Shown piece after piece: positions 24,441 to 32,693 of a stretch of DNA of 64,000 nt (positions are counted from its first letter, which is position 1; every line of letters begins with the position of its first letter). The notes under the pieces were generated by a model that saw nothing but the letters and a program-made list of their open reading frames with translations, was not told the origin of the DNA and searched no databases. The DNA comes from Oleispirillum sp963668495. Its GTDB lineage: Bacteria; Pseudomonadota; Alphaproteobacteria; Rhodospirillales; Rhodospirillaceae. Location: positions 1,922,001 to 1,986,000 of the forward strand of contig OY764545.1 of NCBI GenBank assembly GCA_963668495.1, in the 5' to 3' direction. A program made the translations under genes and the position numbers.

Positions 24441-25901
24441 ATGAGATATTTCTTAGCCTCATTGTTTGCCGTATGTCTGCTCGGGGCATTGGGCTTTGAT
24501 ATTAACGGAGCGTATGCAGCAGAGCAGATGGCGGCAGCGGCGGGTGGCCACCATGCGGCTCCGCATATTGATGGTTCACAGCTGGGATTGCTGTGGGTTG
24601 TCCCTTTCTGTGCGATGTTGTTATCCATCGCTTTGTTCCCCCTGATTCTGCCGCATTTCTGGCACCATAATTTTGGCAAATTTTCGTTCTTGTGGGCAAT
24701 TTGCTTCCTGATTCCGGCATACTTTGAATTCGGTGGTTCCGTCGTGCTGTATGAAGTGCTGCACGTTGTTCTGTTGGAATATCTGCCGTTTGTGATTTTG
24801 CTATTTTCCCTGTTCACAGTTGCAGGTGGCGTACGTCTTACCGGGACATTGCAAGGGACCCCCATACTGAATACGGCTTTGATTGCCATTGGTACTTTCC
24901 TTGCGAGTTGGATGGGGACAACCGGGGCTGCAATGCTGCTGATTCGTCCGATCATTCGGGCCAATGAATTCCGCAAGAGCAAAGTCCACATTATTGTTTT
25001 CTTCATTTTCTTGGTGGCCAATATCGGTGGTTCTTTGACACCTCTTGGTGATCCGCCTTTGTTCCTTGGATTCCTAAAAGGAGTCTCTTTCTTCTGGCCG
25101 ACTGAGCATATGTTGCTGCCATTCCTCACCATCAGTTCCATTTTGCTTGTTATCTTTTTCCTGCTGGATACTTGGATGTATCGTCGGGAGCCGAATAAGC
25201 CGGAACCGGTTGAGAATAAAGAAAAGATTGGGATTGAGGGTAAGGTCAATATCCTGTTGTTGGTCGGTGTTGTCTGCGCAGTTCTGATGAGTGGCCTGTG
25301 GCCGAAAGAGTACCGATTTGCATTGGACGTGTACCACGTCCCGTTGGAAATCCAAAATGTGGCCCGTGATGCTGTTCTGCTGTTCTTGGCCTACTTGTCT
25401 TGGAAGTTGACCTGCAAAGAAAGCCGCGTTGCCAATGCCTTTAATTGGTTCCCAATTATTGAGGTCGGTAAGCTTTTCGGTGGGATCTTTATGACCATTA
25501 TCCCGGCTATTGCCATTTTGAAAGCAGGTGCGGATGGTGCGTTGTCTCCGGTTATTCATGCCGTAAGCGATTCCAATGGTGAGCCGATAAACGCCATGTA
25601 CTTTGCATTAACTGGGATATTGTCATCCTTCCTTGATAATGCACCGACTTACCTTGTGTTCTTCAACACGGCTGGTGGTGATGCCCACCTGTTGATGCAG
25701 GAAGTCTCTACTTTGCTGGCGATCTCTGCCGGTGCGGTGTTCATGGGTGCCAATACCTATGTTGGTAATGCGCCGAATTTCATGGTGAAGGCCATTGCTG
25801 AAGAACGCGGCGTTAAGATGCCAAGCTTCTTTGGCTATATAGCTTGGTCTACGCTTATCCTCGGGCCGTTATATATTTTGCTGTTGTATCTGTTCTTCTG
25901 A
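24441..25901 (+). CDS. nhaD: NhaD-type Na+/H+ antiporter
   Basis: A 486-residue inner-membrane protein of the ion-transporter superfamily, resembling NhaD of marine and haloalkaliphilic bacteria. It has a cleavable-looking N-terminus (to about AYA-AE, residue 28), a His-rich short loop (GGHHAAPH) and about 12 hydrophobic segments. Conserved pieces include FPLILPHFWHHNFGK, MGTTGAAMLLIRP, GSLTPLGDPPLFLGFL and FLDNAPTYLVFFN, the latter two carrying charged residues within membrane segments as in NhaD. It exchanges cytoplasmic Na+ or Li+ for protons, suiting a saline habitat. A strong terminator follows. Confidence 0.88.
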   Translation: MRYFLASLFAVCLLGALGFDINGAYAAEQMAAAAGGHHAAPHIDGSQLGLLWVVPFCAMLLSIALFPLILPHFWHHNFGKFSFLWAICFLIPAYFEFGGSVVLYEVLHVVLLEYLPFVILLFSLFTVAGGVRLTGTLQGTPILNTALIAIGTFLASWMGTTGAAMLLIRPIIRANEFRKSKVHIIVFFIFLVANIGGSLTPLGDPPLFLGFLKGVSFFWPTEHMLLPFLTISSILLVIFFLLDTWMYRREPNKPEPVENKEKIGIEGKVNILLLVGVVCAVLMSGLWPKEYRFALDVYHVPLEIQNVARDAVLLFLAYLSWKLTCKESRVANAFNWFPIIEVGKLFGGIFMTIIPAIAILKAGADGALSPVIHAVSDSNGEPINAMYFALTGILSSFLDNAPTYLVFFNTAGGDAHLLMQEVSTLLAISAGAVFMGANTYVGNAPNFMVKAIAEERGVKMPSFFGYIAWSTLILGPLYILLLYLFF

Positions 25902-25926
25902 TCCAATTGACTTGATGTTCGGACAC

Positions 25927-25956
25927 AAAAAACCCCGGTTAATACCGGGGTTTTTT
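25927..25956. terminator. Bidirectional terminator between nhaD and usp
   Basis: AAAAAACCCCGG and CCGGGGTTTTTT flank a 6-base loop, giving a symmetrical hairpin with A and T runs. It serves both nhaD (plus) and the convergent universal stress gene (minus). Confidence 0.95.
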
Positions 25957-25972
25957 GTGTAGAATTCGCTGG

Positions 25973-26800
25973 TTAGTGCGACATCAGAATTGGAATGTTG
26001 GCAGAGCGAAGCATATGCCGTGTACCTCCACCAAGGACAAGCTCCCGCAGTCGAGAATTACCGGAGCCCCCCATCACAATCAGGTCAGCACGTGATGACT
26101 TTGCATACTCCATAACCCGTCCTTCTGCGGCGCGCGCCCCGTGTTGTGGTGCGCGGACGGCAGGTTCGATGTTGTGTAGGCGCAAAGAGTCAGCAACTTT
26201 TTCAAGCGACCGTGCTGCGTCTCTGCCGCCGGTTCGTGACACCAAGGTAACGGATTCAGCCTGTTGTAGGAACGGGAATGCAGAGCGGACGGCCCGCGCA
26301 CATTCAACTGTGTCATTCCATGCAATCAGGATACGGCGACCAAGGACCATGCGGCGTTGATTGTGCGGCAGCACAATTACAGGACAGCTGCCAACCTGTG
26401 CCAGTTGATCGGGAAGCTCTGCAAACAACATTTGTTCAAGGTTCTGGGGGTCACTTTGGCTGACGATTGCCAGATCGTTGTACAAGGACATTTTGCTGAG
26501 GATCTTAATGTGCTCACCTTCCATGACGGTCCAGCTATAGCGGACATCATGTAATTTGCACCACTGTTGGAATTCGAACTCAACGGTTTTGGATTTTTCT
26601 GCCGTGATCGATTCAAATTCGTCCTCGTATGCAGACGATATCGTGCGACCGTCGAGCTCGACTTGCCCCTGGATGGAGTTGGTAATGAATACAACATTCA
26701 GGAGGGCATCGTGCCGACAGGCCAAATTATACGCGACGCGCAGTCGAGTCATATATTCCTCGTCGTTAGCAAGGTGTACGAGGATGGATCGAATGCTCAT
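25973..26800 (-). CDS. Universal stress protein, tandem UspA domains
   Basis: A 275-residue protein made of two Usp folds. The first (MSIRSILVHLAND to VIVLPHNQ, about 1-145) lacks a clear ATP-binding glycine motif. The second (RRILIAWNDTVECARAV to the end) carries GGSGNSRLRELVLGGGTRHML, which fits G-2X-G-9X-G(S/T), so it probably binds ATP. Such proteins support survival of stress and stationary phase in the cytoplasm; the specific role is unknown. It is monocistronic, convergent with nhaD. Confidence 0.88.
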   Translation of the reverse strand: MSIRSILVHLANDEEYMTRLRVAYNLACRHDALLNVVFITNSIQGQVELDGRTISSAYEDEFESITAEKSKTVEFEFQQWCKLHDVRYSWTVMEGEHIKILSKMSLYNDLAIVSQSDPQNLEQMLFAELPDQLAQVGSCPVIVLPHNQRRMVLGRRILIAWNDTVECARAVRSAFPFLQQAESVTLVSRTGGRDAARSLEKVADSLRLHNIEPAVRAPQHGARAAEGRVMEYAKSSRADLIVMGGSGNSRLRELVLGGGTRHMLRSANIPILMSH

Positions 26801-27109
26801 ACCTAAGCGTTCCTCAACAAATGCCCCCCGGTTTTGTGGCCATCCCGGAGGAAAAAATTACCTAAGGCAAGATCCGGTTACGAGGCGTCTGTAAAGTGAC
26901 CTTTGGTCAGGGCTGTCAGAGCCAAAACCGACTGCCGGAGTGCTTCTATAATCAACAGTCTACACTAACTGATGGTGAGTTAACACCCTGTCATTAGCCT
27001 ATCTTTCAGCATCGGTTGATGCAACACATATCATCTGTAATCATAAATGTGAAAGCCTTGTCCGAATGACAAGGCTTTTTAGTTTGGGATGGGGTTGTCG
27101 GTGCTGTGA
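26801..27109. other. 309-base intergenic region with one hairpin
   Basis: Between two minus-strand transcription units. It must carry the usp promoter near its left end. Apart from the terminator-like hairpin at 27052-27080 I see no gene, tRNA or recognised element; no FNR-type box was found. Confidence 0.5.
27052..27080 (+). terminator. Terminator-like hairpin, best T-run on the plus strand
   Basis: An 11-bp perfect stem (AAAGCCTTGTC/GACAAGGCTTT, 5-base loop). On the plus strand it ends in TTTTT; on the minus strand the stem ends in only TTT before CAC. It sits 30 bases beyond the thiY-like stop, so it may terminate that minus-strand operon, but its orientation would suit a plus-strand transcript. 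Confidence 0.7.
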
Positions 27110-28090
27110 CTATTGCAGGGACACGACGTAACGATCAATCGGAACTTGACGACTAATCAGCTTTTTTTCATGCAGGAATTGTGCGAAGCGGGCGTAGCGA
27201 TGTTTGTCAGCAACACCGGGGCGTTTGGCAAAACGGGGGATGGTGTCCTGCCATGCGCGGCGGTTTAGTTCCGTGTCTAAAGAGGTGTCATAAGCGGCGA
27301 ATGCTTCCCATGATTTTTTCGGGTGGTTGAGCATGTACAGGTTCGCCCGTTCAATGACGCGTAAGAAAGCAGAAATTTTGGCATCGCCTAAACTTTGTTG
27401 ATGGGCAATGAAAATCAACTCGTCATAGGCCGGCACGCCGTGTTCTTCAGGGTAGAAGGCGACCCCCGGTCGGTTTTCCATGTCCAGATGGTTAAGCTCA
27501 AAATTACGGAAAGCCCCAATGACTGCGTCGACCTGACCGGAAAGCAAAGCCGGGGTCAGCGCAAAGTTGATGTTGATCAATTCAACATCATCGAGCTTAA
27601 GGCCATGACTTTCCAACATGCTGCCCAGAATAGCATCTTCAAAGCCAGATACTGAGAAGCCGATTTTTTTGCCTTTAAGGTCTGCAATGGATTTAACCGG
27701 GCCGTCCTTTAAGGTGACCAATGAATTCAATGGGGTTTCCACCAAAGTGCCAATGCGGACCAAAGGTAATCCCTGATCGACCAGCATGTGCAGTTGCGGT
27801 TGATAACTGACGGCAATGTCTGCTTCCTTGGCTGCGACAAGCTTAGGCGGGGCATTAGGGTCCGCCGGAGCAATCAGTTCAACATCCAAACCTGCGTCAT
27901 CAAAGAACCCGAGTTGTTTGGCAACAACCAATGGTGCGTGATCGGGATTTAGGAACCAATCAAGCAAAACCGTAACATGTTCGGGTTGTTGCTCTTCTTG
28001 AGCTTGGGCAGTGGATGCAAACGGTAAAAACGCGGCGAGGACGAGCCAGAACCGCACCAATAGAGCAGCGGGGCGCAGACGGGAAAGCAT
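27110..28090 (-). CDS. ThiY-like substrate-binding protein for a thiamine precursor
   Basis: A periplasmic binding protein of the NMT1/THI5-like family, 326 residues from ATG 28090; a start 14 codons earlier (28132) is also possible. The shorter form gives a clean signal peptide (MLSRLRPAALLV to STAQA-QE). The mature start VTVLLDWFLNPDHAPLVVAK is typical of ThiY, which binds formylaminopyrimidine or hydroxymethylpyrimidine. GFSVSGFEDAILG is also family-like. It is the last gene of a three-gene ABC operon led by a TPP riboswitch, so the imported ligand is very probably a thiamine pyrimidine precursor. Confidence 0.85.
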   Translation of the reverse strand: MLSRLRPAALLVRFWLVLAAFLPFASTAQAQEEQQPEHVTVLLDWFLNPDHAPLVVAKQLGFFDDAGLDVELIAPADPNAPPKLVAAKEADIAVSYQPQLHMLVDQGLPLVRIGTLVETPLNSLVTLKDGPVKSIADLKGKKIGFSVSGFEDAILGSMLESHGLKLDDVELININFALTPALLSGQVDAVIGAFRNFELNHLDMENRPGVAFYPEEHGVPAYDELIFIAHQQSLGDAKISAFLRVIERANLYMLNHPKKSWEAFAAYDTSLDTELNRRAWQDTIPRFAKRPGVADKHRYARFAQFLHEKKLISRQVPIDRYVVSLQ

Positions 28091-28138
28091 GGGCGTTATC
28101 CAAAACAAAGGGTTAGGGCTTCGAACGGTCATGGTCTA

Positions 28139-28870
28139 TTAACTCTCATAGATCCAAGGTAATGCACGACGCAGGCTGTATGCAATCAAACTGTGCAAAG
28201 TAATCGCCATAATCGCCAAAACAAATAAAGCAGCAAACATTAAGGGAATCTGGACGCGGGCATTGGCGTGAAGCATCAGAAAGCCAAGTCCTGCACTGGA
28301 ACCGACCCATTCGCCGACAATGGCACCAATTGGGGCAACGGCGGCACCAACTTTTAAGCCAGATGCGAGACCGGGCAGGGCAGCGGGGAGGCGGATATGG
28401 CGAACAATGGCCCAATTTCCGGCATTCATGGTGTGGGATAGGTCCAGTAAGTCCGGGTCCGTACGGCGCAGGCCGTCATAAAACCCTGATGCGACGGGAA
28501 AGAAGATAATCAGTGACGCCATGGCGACTTTTGATGCCATGCCATAGCCTAGCCACAGCACAAGCAACGGAGCGATGGCAAATACCGGCAGAGCCTGTGT
28601 TGCGACAAAAATCGGCCAAACCCAGGCTGCGGCGGGACGGTAAAGTGCCAACGACAGGCCAAGGCATATGGCAAATCCACAGCCAAACAACATTCCAAGG
28701 ATGATTTCCAGTAAGGTTATCATTCCGTGATGGGCCAAAAGCGGAGCATGAGACCACAGGGCTTTTGCCACATCCCACGGTGGCGGCAGGATATAGCCGC
28801 GCTGTCCGCTTAAGTGCCACGCTGTGGTCCATATGGTAAGAAAAATTACCATTAAAATTGTGAGCCGCAT
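28139..28870 (-). CDS. ThiX-like ABC transporter permease
   Basis: A 243-residue inner-membrane permease. I start it at ATG 28870, which overlaps the ATPase stop (TGATG); a longer frame inside the ATPase gene is an artefact. About six hydrophobic segments are visible, with the cytoplasmic EAA-type loop at FYDGLRRTDPDLLDLSHTM and GAAVAPIGAIVGEWVGSSAGLG further on. The family is that of SsuC/TauC/ThiX permeases. It pairs with the ATPase before it and the binding protein after it. Confidence 0.9.
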   Translation of the reverse strand: MRLTILMVIFLTIWTTAWHLSGQRGYILPPPWDVAKALWSHAPLLAHHGMITLLEIILGMLFGCGFAICLGLSLALYRPAAAWVWPIFVATQALPVFAIAPLLVLWLGYGMASKVAMASLIIFFPVASGFYDGLRRTDPDLLDLSHTMNAGNWAIVRHIRLPAALPGLASGLKVGAAVAPIGAIVGEWVGSSAGLGFLMLHANARVQIPLMFAALFVLAIMAITLHSLIAYSLRRALPWIYES

Positions 28871-29646
28871 CAGGCTGTCCTTTCCTGAGGGGAATGAGCC
28901 AAGGCCGTAAGAATTTCTGCCTGTGCCTTCAGCACATTTGGGTCGTCTACGGGGCGGGGCCATGCTGTGTTTGGTAAATCAATAGACTTTAGTGTGGCGG
29001 GTTGACCATTTAAGACAAAAATAATGTGCCCGAGGCGCAGGGCTTCCAGCGGATCATGAGTTACAAAGATCACCGTGCGCCCATGAAGTAGGCGCGCCGA
29101 TAAATCTTGCAAACGAATGCGCGTCAAAGGGTCAACTGCCGAAAATGGCTCATCCATCAGAATGATCTGACGGTCCTCCATCAGAGTGCGAACCAGAGCG
29201 GCACGTTGGCGCATGCCGCCGGAGAGAGCATCCGGGCGTTTGTTTGCAACATGGGCCAGACCAACTTGATGTAAAAGGCTGGTTGCACGGTCTTGGATCT
29301 GCGGAGTGATCGCGCCACGAAGTTTGGCGCCCAAGCACACATTGTCAAAAATACTCAGCCATGGCAGCAACAGGTCTTTTTGGGACATCCATGCGATTTT
29401 CCCTTGTATGGAACTGCCGCGCTGATCGCAGATTTCGGTCGTGCCTGTTGGTAAAAGCCCGGCGATTATTTTCAGCAAAGTTGTTTTGCCAACTCCACTG
29501 GGACCAAGAATGCCGGTGAATTGCCCACCTTGAGCCAAAAAGGTGAGGTTATGGAATACGGTATGGCGGTCAAAACTCAGGCTTGCACCACTGACTCGGA
29601 TGTCCAATGGCATAGGATCATGTGTGGTGTGTGGCTTATTTGGCAT
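28870..29646 (-). CDS. ThiZ-like ABC transporter ATPase
   Basis: A 258-residue nucleotide-binding subunit: Walker A GPSGVGKTT, Q-loop in MSQKDLLLPWL, signature LSGGMRQRAALVR, Walker B IILMDEPFS and the switch His in FVTHDPLEA. It belongs to the nitrate/sulfonate/taurine/thiamine-precursor group. It is the first gene after the TPP riboswitch, and its ATG lies about 11 bases beyond the riboswitch 3' end, so it is the direct target of thiamine control. An internal ATG at codon 12 (MPLDIRV) is an alternative start. Confidence 0.92.
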   Translation of the reverse strand: MPNKPHTTHDPMPLDIRVSGASLSFDRHTVFHNLTFLAQGGQFTGILGPSGVGKTTLLKIIAGLLPTGTTEICDQRGSSIQGKIAWMSQKDLLLPWLSIFDNVCLGAKLRGAITPQIQDRATSLLHQVGLAHVANKRPDALSGGMRQRAALVRTLMEDRQIILMDEPFSAVDPLTRIRLQDLSARLLHGRTVIFVTHDPLEALRLGHIIFVLNGQPATLKSIDLPNTAWPRPVDDPNVLKAQAEILTALAHSPQERTA

Positions 29647-29656
29647 GGATAATTCA

Positions 29657-29757
29657 CGTCCCTACGCCGGTATCAACCGGATCAGGTTCTAGGGGTCATT
29701 TCCGTGCCAAATATTGGGCGAGAAACCTCTCAGCCACTGATGGTGGCTCCCCCCGTG
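29657..29757 (-). promoter_or_regulatory. TPP riboswitch (THI box)
   Basis: Read on the minus strand, the element starts with GGGGGGAGCC, then the conserved GGCTGAGAGG, GACCCCTAGAACCTGATC and GGTTGATACCGGCGTAGGGA. These are the pyrimidine- and pyrophosphate-sensing halves of the thiamine pyrophosphate aptamer. The 3' end (TAGGGA) pairs into P1 and is also the likely Shine-Dalgarno region of the ATPase gene 11-12 bases on, suggesting that TPP represses translation by hiding the ribosome site. It controls the thiXYZ-like operon. Confidence 0.96.
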
Positions 29758-29871
29758 TACGGGTGCGCCGGGATTGGACTGTATTGTCTTTGGCCCGGCA
29801 GGAAATCAGATTATTCTGTATCGGCGCTTTATTGGAATGGGTCAAGAGTTAGCCATGGAAATTGGTTCAAA

Positions 29872-30339
29872 ATGTTGAAATTATATAAATGGTTTCTGTG
29901 TGCTCTGGTGGTTTTGAACTTTTCGATGTCAGCTATGGCAGCGGATCGCTATCCACTTACGTTGATCAATCCTGATGGTCGGGAAGTCCGGCTAGAAGTT
30001 GAAATGGCGCGTACGCAGAAACAAAGATCAATCGGCCTGATGGACCGTTCCAACCTGCCAAAGGGTCAGGGCATGTTGTTCGATTTTCATCGTCCGGTGA
30101 AGGTGCGTATGTGGATGCACCGGACCTATATACCTTTGGATATGGTATTCATTGATGAACATGGTTATGTGGTCGGTGTGCATGAAAATGCCCAGCCGCA
30201 TGATAAAACGGTTATTGCCTCCCCCGGCCTCGTGCGGTTCGTTTTGGAAATTGGTGGGGGCGAGGCAAGAGGGCATGGCATCGTGCCGAGCGCGCAAATT
30301 AGATCAAAAGAAATGGATCTATTGTCAAAAAAACCATAA
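29872..30339 (+). CDS. Secreted DUF192 family protein
   Basis: A 155-residue protein starting at ATG 29872; the longer frame to the left runs back over the riboswitch. A signal peptide is evident (MLKLYKWFLCALVVLNFSMSAMA-AD). The mature part is a DUF192 domain: LEVEMARTQKQRSIGLMDRSNLPKGQGMLFDF, VRMWMHRTYIPLDMVFID and a C-terminal glycine-rich segment. The family is common and of unknown biochemical role, found in envelopes and in haloarchaea. tRNA-Pro begins 42 bases after its stop. Confidence 0.9.
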   Translation: MLKLYKWFLCALVVLNFSMSAMAADRYPLTLINPDGREVRLEVEMARTQKQRSIGLMDRSNLPKGQGMLFDFHRPVKVRMWMHRTYIPLDMVFIDEHGYVVGVHENAQPHDKTVIASPGLVRFVLEIGGGEARGHGIVPSAQIRSKEMDLLSKKP

Positions 30340-30381
30340 AACCGTTGCCATATTCTTCGGTTCCTCATATTTTCCTTCGAA

Positions 30382-30458
30382 CGGGGTGTAGCTCAGCCTG
30401 GTAGAGCGCCGGCTTTGGGAGCCGGATGTCGTAGGTTCGAATCCTATCGCCCCGACCA
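30382..30458 (+). tRNA. tRNA-Pro (anticodon TGG)
   Basis: A 77-base cloverleaf with encoded CCA. Acceptor arms CGGGGTG/CGCCCCG pair (one G-T), the D arm contains GCTCAGCCTGGTAGAGC, the anticodon stem is CCGGC/GCCGG with loop TTTGGGA (anticodon TGG), and the T arm is GTAGGTTCGAATCCTAT. Confidence 0.97.
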
Positions 30459-30538
30459 TGACCGCCCGATGTGTCTGTGAAATCGGGCCAGCGACGAAAG
30501 TCGCATCAACGCGCCATCAGCGGTGCAGGGAGAATTTC

Positions 30539-30835
30539 ATGGCACAGGCCCGGATTTATCAGCCCGGTAAAAATGCAATGCAATCAGGCCGAGGCAACAC
30601 CAAGCATTGGGTGTTGGAGTTTGAACCGACGGAGCGGCGCAAGGCTGACCCTGTGGTCGGTTGGATTGGTTCCGGCGATACATTGTCTCAGCTGCACATG
30701 AAATTTGATAGCAAGGAAGCTGCGGTTTCCTACGCAGAACGTGAAGGTTTGGCCTATACGGTTGAAGAACCGAAGAAACGCCGCCTCGTTCCAAAGGTAT
30801 ATGCGGATAATTTCGCACACAGCAAACTGCAATAA
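30539..30835 (+). CDS. NADH dehydrogenase accessory subunit, NDUFS4-like
   Basis: A 98-residue protein starting at ATG 30539 (MAQARIYQPGKNAMQSG). It matches the ETC complex I subunit conserved region (NDUFS4/18-kDa family): ARIY-P-K-AMQSG at the N-terminus, HWVLEFE, then VGWIGSGDTLSQLHMKFDSKEAAV-YAE. It is an accessory subunit attached to the peripheral arm of complex I in alphaproteobacteria and mitochondria. It lies alone between two tRNA genes, away from the nuo operon, as is usual. Confidence 0.93.
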   Translation: MAQARIYQPGKNAMQSGRGNTKHWVLEFEPTERRKADPVVGWIGSGDTLSQLHMKFDSKEAAVSYAEREGLAYTVEEPKKRRLVPKVYADNFAHSKLQ

Positions 30836-30858
30836 ATACCCCCAAGATTCAGGATGAT

Positions 30859-30935
30859 GCGCCCTTAGCTCAGCTGGATAGAGCATTCGCCTTCTAAGCG
30901 AACGGTCGCAGGTTCGAATCCTGCAGGGCGCGCCA
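30859..30935 (+). tRNA. tRNA-Arg (anticodon TCT)
   Basis: A 77-base cloverleaf with encoded CCA. Acceptor arms GCGCCCT/AGGGCGC pair perfectly, the anticodon stem TTCGC/GCGAA encloses CTTCTAA (anticodon TCT), and the T arm is GCAGGTTCGAATCCTGC. Confidence 0.97.
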
Positions 30936-30970
30936 AATACACGAAGACGCATAGGTGTCTTCGTGTATTT
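30935..30970 (+). terminator. Strong stem-loop after tRNA-Arg
   Basis: A perfect 14-bp stem (AAATACACGAAGAC/GTCTTCGTGTATTT, 8-base loop) starting at the last base of the tRNA. The 3' arm supplies the T-rich end. It terminates the tRNA-Arg transcript. Confidence 0.85.
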
Positions 30971-31049
30971 TACGTGGGAAATTCAGTGGTTAATACATTG
31001 TTAACTGCGTATAAGTTATGTACAGGTGCGCAACCTGAGGTGGGTTTTA

Positions 31050-31063
31050 TTGATTTCTATCAA
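31050..31063. promoter_or_regulatory. Perfect FNR/CRP-family box (TTGAT-N4-ATCAA)
   Basis: TTGATTTCTATCAA matches the FNR/Anr consensus at every defined position. It lies 67 bases before the ATG of the Alg44-like gene, followed by a further ATCAA and T-rich sequence. It implies control of the polymer synthase pair by an oxygen- or nitric-oxide-sensing FNR-type regulator. A matching -10 could not be fixed. Confidence 0.7.
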
Positions 31064-31129
31064 TTTTTATCAATTTTTTCTAGAGTTTGTTGAAAGTCTT
31101 GACCTGTAAATTTGATTAATGGTGTCGTG

Positions 31130-32689
31130 ATGAGTGATGCAACCCCAAATTCCGATACTGTTGTAAGCCTGAGCCAGACAGGTCAACGTATGTATCCCCG
31201 TATCGAAATGCCGTTACGCGTGGAACTGTTGGGGCAGCAATATGAAACAACTGACTGGAGCCTAGGTGGTTTTGGTCTGGGAGACGGAGCCCCGTGCCTC
31301 GAACTGGGGTCCGTACAGACAGCGGAACTCTTATTAAGCTTCCCTTGTTTTGAGTCCCGCATGTCCGTCATGGTCAAGGTGGTGCGCGTCGAAGAAGGAG
31401 AAGGGCGCGGTTTCCAGTTCATCGATATGACGTCGCAACGCGCTGAGATCTTATCATATATTATTGATCGTCATTTATCCGGTGAGACGATCTTGATGCC
31501 GGAAATGATGGAGATGGGTGAAGTCGGCAGAATCGTCTTTTCCCAAAAGAGTACACAACGATTGCAGACGTTATCGTCTGCGTTGCGTTTGTCGCTTGTC
31601 GTTGCGGGTGTTTTGATTTTTGCCACCATTGGCCTGTCTATCATTGTATCCAGCTTTTTGACTGTTCGGTCTGAATATGCCTCTGTTGCGTCCAGTCGCA
31701 CGCTTATTCGGGCACCATTCTCCGGTTTTGTTGAGGGTGCAGAAATTGACCCACAGTCCCCAGTGGAACGTGGGGCTTTGCTGTTTACAATTTCCCCGCC
31801 CGTTAAACCCCAAGCGATTGTCAGTCTGGAGCAAGACATCGTTCTTATGCAGCAACGTATAGACATCCTTCAGTCCGAATTGTCTGATGCAGAACTGGCG
31901 TTTGATGCATGGCGCAGCAAGTTGAGTGTGCAAAAGGAAGCAACAGAAGCGCAGGTCGTTTATTTAAGCCAAACAGTGGATGCAAATCAGCGTGTATATG
32001 ACCGTTTGCAGAAACTGCGGGAGCAAGGGATCGCCACGGCCTTACGACTTGATGAGGCAGAGGTCCGCTTAAGGCAAAGCCAGAATGAGCTGTCGGCAAA
32101 ACAGTCAGCCCTAAAGACCATCAATTTTGAGCTCGATGCAGCAAAACAGGGCTTGTATGTTGACAATGCCGATAAAACCCGGAAGTCACCAAATGAACTC
32201 CGCCGGGAAATTTCGGAAAGTAAAAATCTGCTATCCGGCAAACAGGTAACCCTGAATTCTTTGGAAGAGCAGTTTGTCGTCCGTAGTCCCTGTCATTGTC
32301 TCGTCGAGACAACAAGCATAAAACTTGGCGAATTCGTCGAACGCGGTGATATTGTTTATACCCTTGGTGACGCGAACCAATCAGTTGCCGAAGTCGATGC
32401 GCTGGTTCCAATCAGCCGGGTAAAATTCTTACGTAAGGGTGCGGCTGCGCAGGTTGTTCTTGCCGATAGCACTGAGGAAATCATCGGTCATGTGACAGAT
32501 GTAAACTACAATCCAATGAATACGGGGCGCACCGGGTTGCCCGATCAGTTGCGCACCATGGGTCGCTATGCCTTGGTTACGATCGCGTTGCAGTCTTCGG
32601 AACAAACTCCGCTGAGTGGCTTGCCTGCGGTGGCGACCATGCGAATTTCACTTGGGGATTTGTTGTTCTACTACTTGGGGCTAAGTTGA
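31130..32689 (+). CDS. Alg44-like PilZ and HlyD-type polymer synthase subunit
   Basis: A 519-residue inner-membrane protein. An N-terminal PilZ domain has both c-di-GMP-binding motifs intact: R20-MYP-R24 (RxxxR) and D42-W-S-L-G-G47 (DxSxxG). A transmembrane helix follows at about 153-178, then a periplasmic adaptor (HlyD-like) with a barrel-sandwich half (RAPFSGFVEGAEI), a long coiled-coil hairpin (about 225-350) and the second half (VVRSPCHCLVETT). Alg44 of Pseudomonas has the same order but is about 390 residues, without the long coiled coil. It should activate the glycosyltransferase next door when c-di-GMP is bound. Start: ATG 31130; a TTG six codons upstream (31112) is possible. It ends 4 bases before the glycosyltransferase start. 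Confidence 0.85.
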   Translation: MSDATPNSDTVVSLSQTGQRMYPRIEMPLRVELLGQQYETTDWSLGGFGLGDGAPCLELGSVQTAELLLSFPCFESRMSVMVKVVRVEEGEGRGFQFIDMTSQRAEILSYIIDRHLSGETILMPEMMEMGEVGRIVFSQKSTQRLQTLSSALRLSLVVAGVLIFATIGLSIIVSSFLTVRSEYASVASSRTLIRAPFSGFVEGAEIDPQSPVERGALLFTISPPVKPQAIVSLEQDIVLMQQRIDILQSELSDAELAFDAWRSKLSVQKEATEAQVVYLSQTVDANQRVYDRLQKLREQGIATALRLDEAEVRLRQSQNELSAKQSALKTINFELDAAKQGLYVDNADKTRKSPNELRREISESKNLLSGKQVTLNSLEEQFVVRSPCHCLVETTSIKLGEFVERGDIVYTLGDANQSVAEVDALVPISRVKFLRKGAAAQVVLADSTEEIIGHVTDVNYNPMNTGRTGLPDQLRTMGRYALVTIALQSSEQTPLSGLPAVATMRISLGDLLFYYLGLS

Positions 32690-32693
32690 CGTC

